DNA from: Loxodes magnus
Taxonomy: Eukaryota > Ciliophora > Karyorelictea > Loxodida > Loxodidae
Direction: 5' to 3'
Length of the DNA: 64,000 nt
Assembly (NCBI GenBank): GCA_946699065.1
Contig: CAMPDV010000108.1
Location: forward strand, 62,001 to 126,000
Part shown: piece after piece, positions 59,201-64,000 of the stretch
Layout of the letters: each line of letters opens with the position of its first letter
How positions within the stretch are numbered: position 1 is the stretch's first letter
Program-made: the position numbers and the translations under genes
Notes under the pieces: model-generated
What the model was told of the DNA's origin: nothing
The model's database searches: none
Seen by the model: the letters and a program-made list of their open reading frames with translations, nothing else

Positions 59201-60402
59201 TCTTTAACAACAACCTCTTAAAATTTCGAGAACTCTTAAGAAAGATTCGTCTTACATAGATCTAAAGCTAGTGTTTCGTAACAACAGATCTTTAAGTTCA
59301 TTCTTGTATGAATTATTTCGTAGGTTTTATCTTCTCCCTTTTAGAAAAAGTTCTTTATAACGGTTATCATTTCAGTATCTTTAGTTCATATTCCAAATTA
59401 TTAAATGACTACCCATTATGCGATTTTAATAATTTTCATAAGCATATCAAAGTATTCAGGCTCTTCTTAACTTGGTAAGTTCTCTAAAATCATCAAACTA
59501 CGATTAAGAGCAAATTCTAGTTCTGGTCCTCCTAGATCTTCTTCATTTACCAAGCTAAGAATAGCTTTGATTTTCAGACTAAGATCCTTTTTAGTTTAGT
59601 TACTAATATTCTTCTTTTCCTCCTCCTTTTTAACAGTAGAATATCCAGTAGTTCTAGTAGATTTCTAACTAGGTATCCTTTTAAAAGCTAAGATCATTTT
59701 TGGTTATTTTATTCGATAAGATGTCATTAATCGATTACATAGCTACAAAGGATCATTAGTATTAGCGAATCGATTTTATTGTAGTATTTAGATACCTTAC
59801 AGTACTTTTTCGTTTCGATCTTCATTTAAACCCTCTTTCATAAGTCTTAATTCATCATAGTAAATCCTTTACTCCGAAATTGATGGTATTTGCAAGCTTA
59901 CTCTAGATTATTGGTTTAATCAATGCTCATCAGCCCCTTTTTAGTTTTTCTTCTTTTTGATTGTACTTGAGTGTATTTTAACTGGAAGTTCCACAACCTC
60001 CTCCTTTTAAGCCCTAACTAATTTTGAATCGTTATTTCGATTACTTGTATTTTATTTCCCTTTTTTCTATCGAAGGCAGAGAATATTTAAGCAAATTTCG
60101 TATTCTCAATCGATTTATTTAGTGTACCACACCAAACTCCTTTTACTATTGAAGTTAGATTTCATCTTTTTCGTGAACTAAGCAAAAAGAGTACTAATTC
60201 GAATCTGCTGAGATGTGGTTCTCAGTTTTTTCGATTGATTCTTTCCCATTTCGAATTTTTTTAGATGAAGGATTCTTTTTGAAGGTTAATAGTGCTCCTA
60301 GTATTCTAAGAAAGACATCTGTAAGAGATTAAAAAGAAGAGCATCTCTATCACTTAAATTGGTCATAAGCTTTGTATATTTTTTTAAACTCTCAGTCGTC
60401 AT
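56245..60402 (-). CDS. NLR-like STAND ATPase D (helical N-terminus, NACHT, pentapeptide-like, nine WD40)
   Basis: The ATG at 60402 starts MTTESLKKYTKLMTNLSDRD. The motif GLKGGGCGTS (60020) matches gene B. An armadillo-like region GGPELEFALNRSLMILENLP (59530) follows, then linker LKEEIGGKKECYVSLFCAF, Walker A GNSGGGKS (58680), Walker B FFLFDAYDELGQYKK (58480), pentapeptide-like repeats (57430-57330) and nine WD40 units to 56245. The Trp of the WD/WT dipeptide is TGA in nearly all nine (TIKIWD, TIKVWD, SIKIWD). Several frame changes, mostly at homopolymers. Likely a cytosolic ligand-triggered switch protein; ligand unknown. Confidence 0.8.
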
Positions 60403-60729
60403 TTTATTATCCCTCGAATGCTTTCAATCAACCTTCATGAAGAAAATGGCAATTTCAAACTTAAAAGCCAAAAAAAGTGAAAATGGAAAATAGAATTTGT
60501 AACCCCCGAAACCGCCAATTTTTTTTCAACTTCTTGTATCATTTTCAGTTGCTTTAAAGCACAGCTCATTTGCTCTCTTTTCTTGGTTTATTGACAGAAT
60601 CAAGCATTTTAGTATCCTTTATCCATTAGCTAGCTTCACTAACTGAACTAGTCTAATCTTATCACCTAAAACTTAACTATTTTTTCCTTCTCTCCTTAGT
60701 ATTTTTAAGTCTCTAGTATAGCTATTTTA

Positions 60730-61430
60730 ATGATTGTCCAAAACTAAGTTGATAAAAGGAGGAGAATAGAAGTAAATCATAATTCTTATAGGTATAAGAA
60801 ACTAAAGCCTTAGAATCTCTTTCCAAGGGATTTGGATGAAAATGAAATAGAATTGGGTGATTTAAAAGGGATATTTCAAGCTATGAGGATAGATGGTCTA
60901 GCTAAGAAGCATTAGCTATGTAATTTAACATCTTTGGGACTTTTTTAAGTGAGCTAAGAAATTAGAGTATCATAGAAAGAGATTGGGGCTATTATTGCTT
61001 AATAGAGTTAGTATAAGCTAAGATGTTTTGTTAACTGGTAAAAGAAGAAAGAAAAGGGATCTGAAAAGTGTTTAGAAGTGAATTAACAGAAAAAAGTAAG
61101 AATCAATAGACTTTTATGAATATAATGAAATGAGGGTATTAGAGCTTGAGTCAGAATAAAGTAATAAATAAGACTAAAGAAAGCAATATCATTAGGAAAT
61201 ATAAAGCAAAGAAGTTTTTTAATGGGGCATAAAATTAAATATAACTATCAAAGTTTCCTTATCATTTCCTTCTGTGCTTCGTCATATTATTAGCTGAAAA
61301 AAATAGAGAAAACTGACTTTAAAAAGATTTAGTATTGAGTAGAGAAGCAAACCAATAAATTGAAGGATAGAGATAATTATTCTATATTAAGTAGAATAGT
61401 TTGTCTTAATGAGAAGTTAATTCTAGCTTT
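60730..61430 (+). CDS. Uncharacterised protein
   Basis: From the ATG at 60730 a single purine-rich frame reads MIVQNQVDKRRRIEVNHNSY, RDLDENEIELGDLKGIFQAM, RIDGLAKKHQLCNLTSLGLF, QEIRVSQKEIGAIIAQQ and VEKQTNKLKDRDNYSILSRI. It continues without break for about 230 codons; TGA appears as Trp (LLWIQWNEG). The end is not marked by an obvious TGA; beyond 61430 the opposite strand looks coding. No known domain. Confidence 0.45.
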
Positions 61431-64000
61431 TTAAGAGCAGTTAACTGGAGGAATTTTCGATAAAGCTATCTTAGTCATAATAATTTCTACAATGAAATTT
61501 TTATTTGTTATTTTGATAAATTTAACAATTTTTTGCTTGTTAAAATATAAAAATTTTAAGTAAGCTTTGCTTCTTCCAAAGTTTTTCTTATAGTATAAAA
61601 AATTTTGTAAAAATATTTTCACACTTTTTACTCTTGTTCAAGCATATCTTTCTCTTAATTGCATTTTCTTTTTTATTCTTTATTTTACTCATTTTATATT
61701 AACTCCTTTATTGCTTTTATTTCGTAAATATTATATTATTTTTTCATTCTTTCTTACTACCTTTACTCTTTTTCTCTCTTACCTTTTACTAAAATTTTAT
61801 TACCTCTCATTAGTTTTATAATTCACCTTTTATTCTTTTTTTTCACTCTTTAATACTACATCGTTTTTACTCTTATTTTTATTTTTATTTCACTATTGCG
61901 TTCTTTATTTCCTTCATAACAACTCTCCTTTTTTATTTTTCATACATTCTCTACTCACTCCATATCATTTTTTTCTTACTCTAGTTTTCTGTTCAGGCTT
62001 ATGCCTTCCATTTTCTTCCTCTTTTTTATTCCCTTTTACTTAGATTTTATATGCTACATTTCCTATTTTTCTTTCTATTACTTACTTTATTTTACAACTC
62101 TTTATATTTCTTAACTTATATTAATTTTATAATTTAATTTTAATTTAACTTTAATTTATATCTATTGCAAATTATGTCTCATGCTAGCGAAAGACATTTA
62201 TCTTGGATAAGTTTCATATTCCTCTCATCCTCAATCTACACTCCCTCAAATTAACATCCATGTATTATTAATCCATTTCTTCCTATCATCCTCTTAAGTC
62301 TAAAACTCATTGGGTCATTATCTGTCTCCATCTCTCTGATTTTTATCGTTTTATCTTCGCTTCCCGATATTATAAATTTGCTATCTCTTGTTATAGCCAC
62401 TGACAAAACAAGTGAAGTATGACCTTCTAATGTCTTAATTAGTTTGCCTGTTTCCGTGTTTCAGATCCTTATTGTTTTGTCCCAACTTCCTGAGATTATA
62501 TAAATGTTATCAGTTGTTATCACAACTGATGTTACGTAACTAGTATGACCTTATAAGGTTTTTAATGTTTTGCCTGTCTACATATCTCAGACTTTTACTG
62601 TACTATCACTGCTTCCCGATATTATGAACTTGTTATCACTTGTTATTGCTACTGAATAAACAGAATCAGTATGATCTGCTAATGTTGGCATTTAGCCAAA
62701 ATTAATTTAACTCATTTTTGCATTATTGAAATTACAATTCCTCAACCATGCTCTACTGAAATTCACTTTAACCAGATTGGAATTACTAAAATCGCATCCA
62801 TCAATTACTGAATCACTCAAATCTGCCCCAGCTATTTATATATCCGATAGATTTTCCTTAATAAACTGATAATCCATCCAGTTCATTATAGTTATACAAT
62901 TTGCAGCCGCCTTTTGTAAATTCTTATTAGTTTAAGTCAATTTAACTATCTCCAATAGATTGTATTAGAACTCACTTGAACTATTAATCTCTCTTACAAA
63001 CTATTAGATCTCCCTATGCTCTACTATAGAATACTTATTTATACTATGATTCTCTATTAAGTTTCTATTCTTTTCTAAATTTTTTGCTAAGTTCACTATA
63101 TCCTTCGCTACATAGTAATCTCTTATCGAAGCATGCATAAATTCAAACCTCTTTGTTTAATTTTGCTCTTTTATTTATATCAAACATCCTATGTGGTTGG
63201 AACTTTCAGTTATCTGCTATATTCATTCTTGACTGCTTTAATCCATAGTCTCTAACTCCACCTGCTTTTATAGCATTTAGTATGCAGCATTTATTTGTAT
63301 TTCATCAAAAAGCTTTAACAAACTTTTTATTTGACTGTAGTCTTTCGATTATCCTTATAACTTTTATTCAGTTTTATAGTTTCACTTATTTATGAAGATC
63401 TCATATATTTTCGCTTTTTATACTTTTTAGTCGACTCCACTCCTTAAGTACTTCATTATTTCGTCTTCACTCATACATATATTTAGCAAAAAGGGATTAT
63501 TTAATATCTCCATCAATCCTGGGACACTTTTGATGAAACTAATTACTTCTTTTACCTTTTCATTTTCATTTTGACTTGGACTTGGACTTTGAATTTGATT
63601 CTACTCTTTACTCTAGTTCCTCATGAACAACCCTACATACTATTCTATCTAATTTGTATCAAAAGGTTTTATATATAACTCTTCCAACTCTTATGTTTGA
63701 GCCCTTTCACTTTTATAAAGAGCAAAATAGTCTTTGTAATTTTTAGCTGTTAAAGCATAGTTGATCCTACATGTGATTATATACTTAGCATAAGGATATT
63801 TTTGGCTTATTTTATTACTACTGATAATAGCTTTATATTATCCTAGTTCATCGTATGCGTCAAATAGAAACAGTACTTTCCTAAACATCATACTCTCATT
63901 CTTTCCAATTTGGAAGTTACTTAAAGCTGACTCTACTAAATTGTCTTCAAATTGTTTTATAGTAGGAAGATATGCGTAGATAGGTAAATATTCATGCTTT
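61430..64000 (-). CDS. NLR-like STAND protein E, N-terminus outside the window
   Basis: Read from 64000 down: Walker B FLFDAYDELGQYKAI (63870), KYIITCRINYALTAKNYKD (63780), NPFLLNICMSEDEIMKYLRS (63500), FEFMHASIRDYYVAKDIV (63140), pentapeptide-like GADLSDSVIDGCDFSNSNLV (62830), three to four WD40 units (GSSDSTVKVWDM with TGA Trp), tail RMIGRNGLIIHGCQFEGVQ then NMKLIQDKCLS (62280). A Lys/Gln-rich coiled-coil extension (SKRQEREKEQRQQERMKKQ) runs to about 61430. Walker A lies beyond the window end. Converges with the plus-strand gene at 60730. Confidence 0.75.

Noticed and set aside
61440-62150. Apparent multi-pass membrane protein on the plus strand
   Set aside because: It is the complement of a purine-rich Lys/Gln coiled-coil tail of NLR-like gene E, whose tail motif lies just upstream on the minus strand.

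Overview
This window reads as nuclear DNA of a ciliate that uses none of the three usual stop codons purely as stops. Conserved proteins on both strands carry TAA and TAG where glutamine fits. They carry TGA exactly where tryptophan is required, most clearly at the invariant Trp of WD40 repeats between 56.2 and 57.3 kb, where nearly every repeat has TGA. Probable gene ends are also TGA. This matches a karyorelictean-type code (UAR=Gln, UGA=Trp or stop) or the related Condylostoma code; I cannot tell which. DNA is very AT-rich. Under the standard code almost no gene is visible, so all calls here were made by translating with TAR=Q and TGA=W. Any frame is nearly open under this code, so calls rest on family motifs, single-frame continuity from ATG to TGA and purine-rich coding strand, not on openness alone. 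Many genes change frame at short homopolymers, which could be real decay or long-read indel error.

Layout: 1-3.4 kb and 37.5-44.8 kb are two diverged copies of a decayed block of archaeal chromosome. The fuller copy reads XerA-type recombinase, YprB-like RNase H nuclease joined to a Ski2-type helicase, MgtE/SLC41-like Mg2+ transporter, a protein with an HExxH motif, a GT-B-like glycosyltransferase, MscL and, on the other strand, a CYTH-domain cyclase-like gene and a Cys-rich gene. 3.4-21 kb holds host genes (LRR protein, helical proteins, a broken WD40 gene, an MDR oxidoreductase, small unknown genes), a short terminal-inverted-repeat element and long AT-rich deserts. 21.4-27 kb is a large NLR-like gene (helical N-terminus, NACHT, pentapeptide-like repeats, about 20 near-identical WD40 units). 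27-37.5 kb carries unknown genes, a tRNA-Pro relic and a VOC/glyoxalase gene of bacterial type. 45-53.7 kb has a tRNA-Arg relic, a membrane-anchored protein, a 2.7 kb element with four ORFs inside inverted repeats, a coiled-coil gene region and a compositionally odd, hairpin-rich island. 53.9-64 kb holds three more NLR-like genes, two of them fused, the last cut by the window edge.

The dominant host theme is a family of NACHT/pentapeptide/WD40 STAND ATPases, built like the nucleotide-dependent sensor proteins used in immunity and self/non-self recognition elsewhere. The dominant historical theme is transfer: an archaeal gene block that decayed after duplication, and a bacterial VOC gene that stayed open in the host code.
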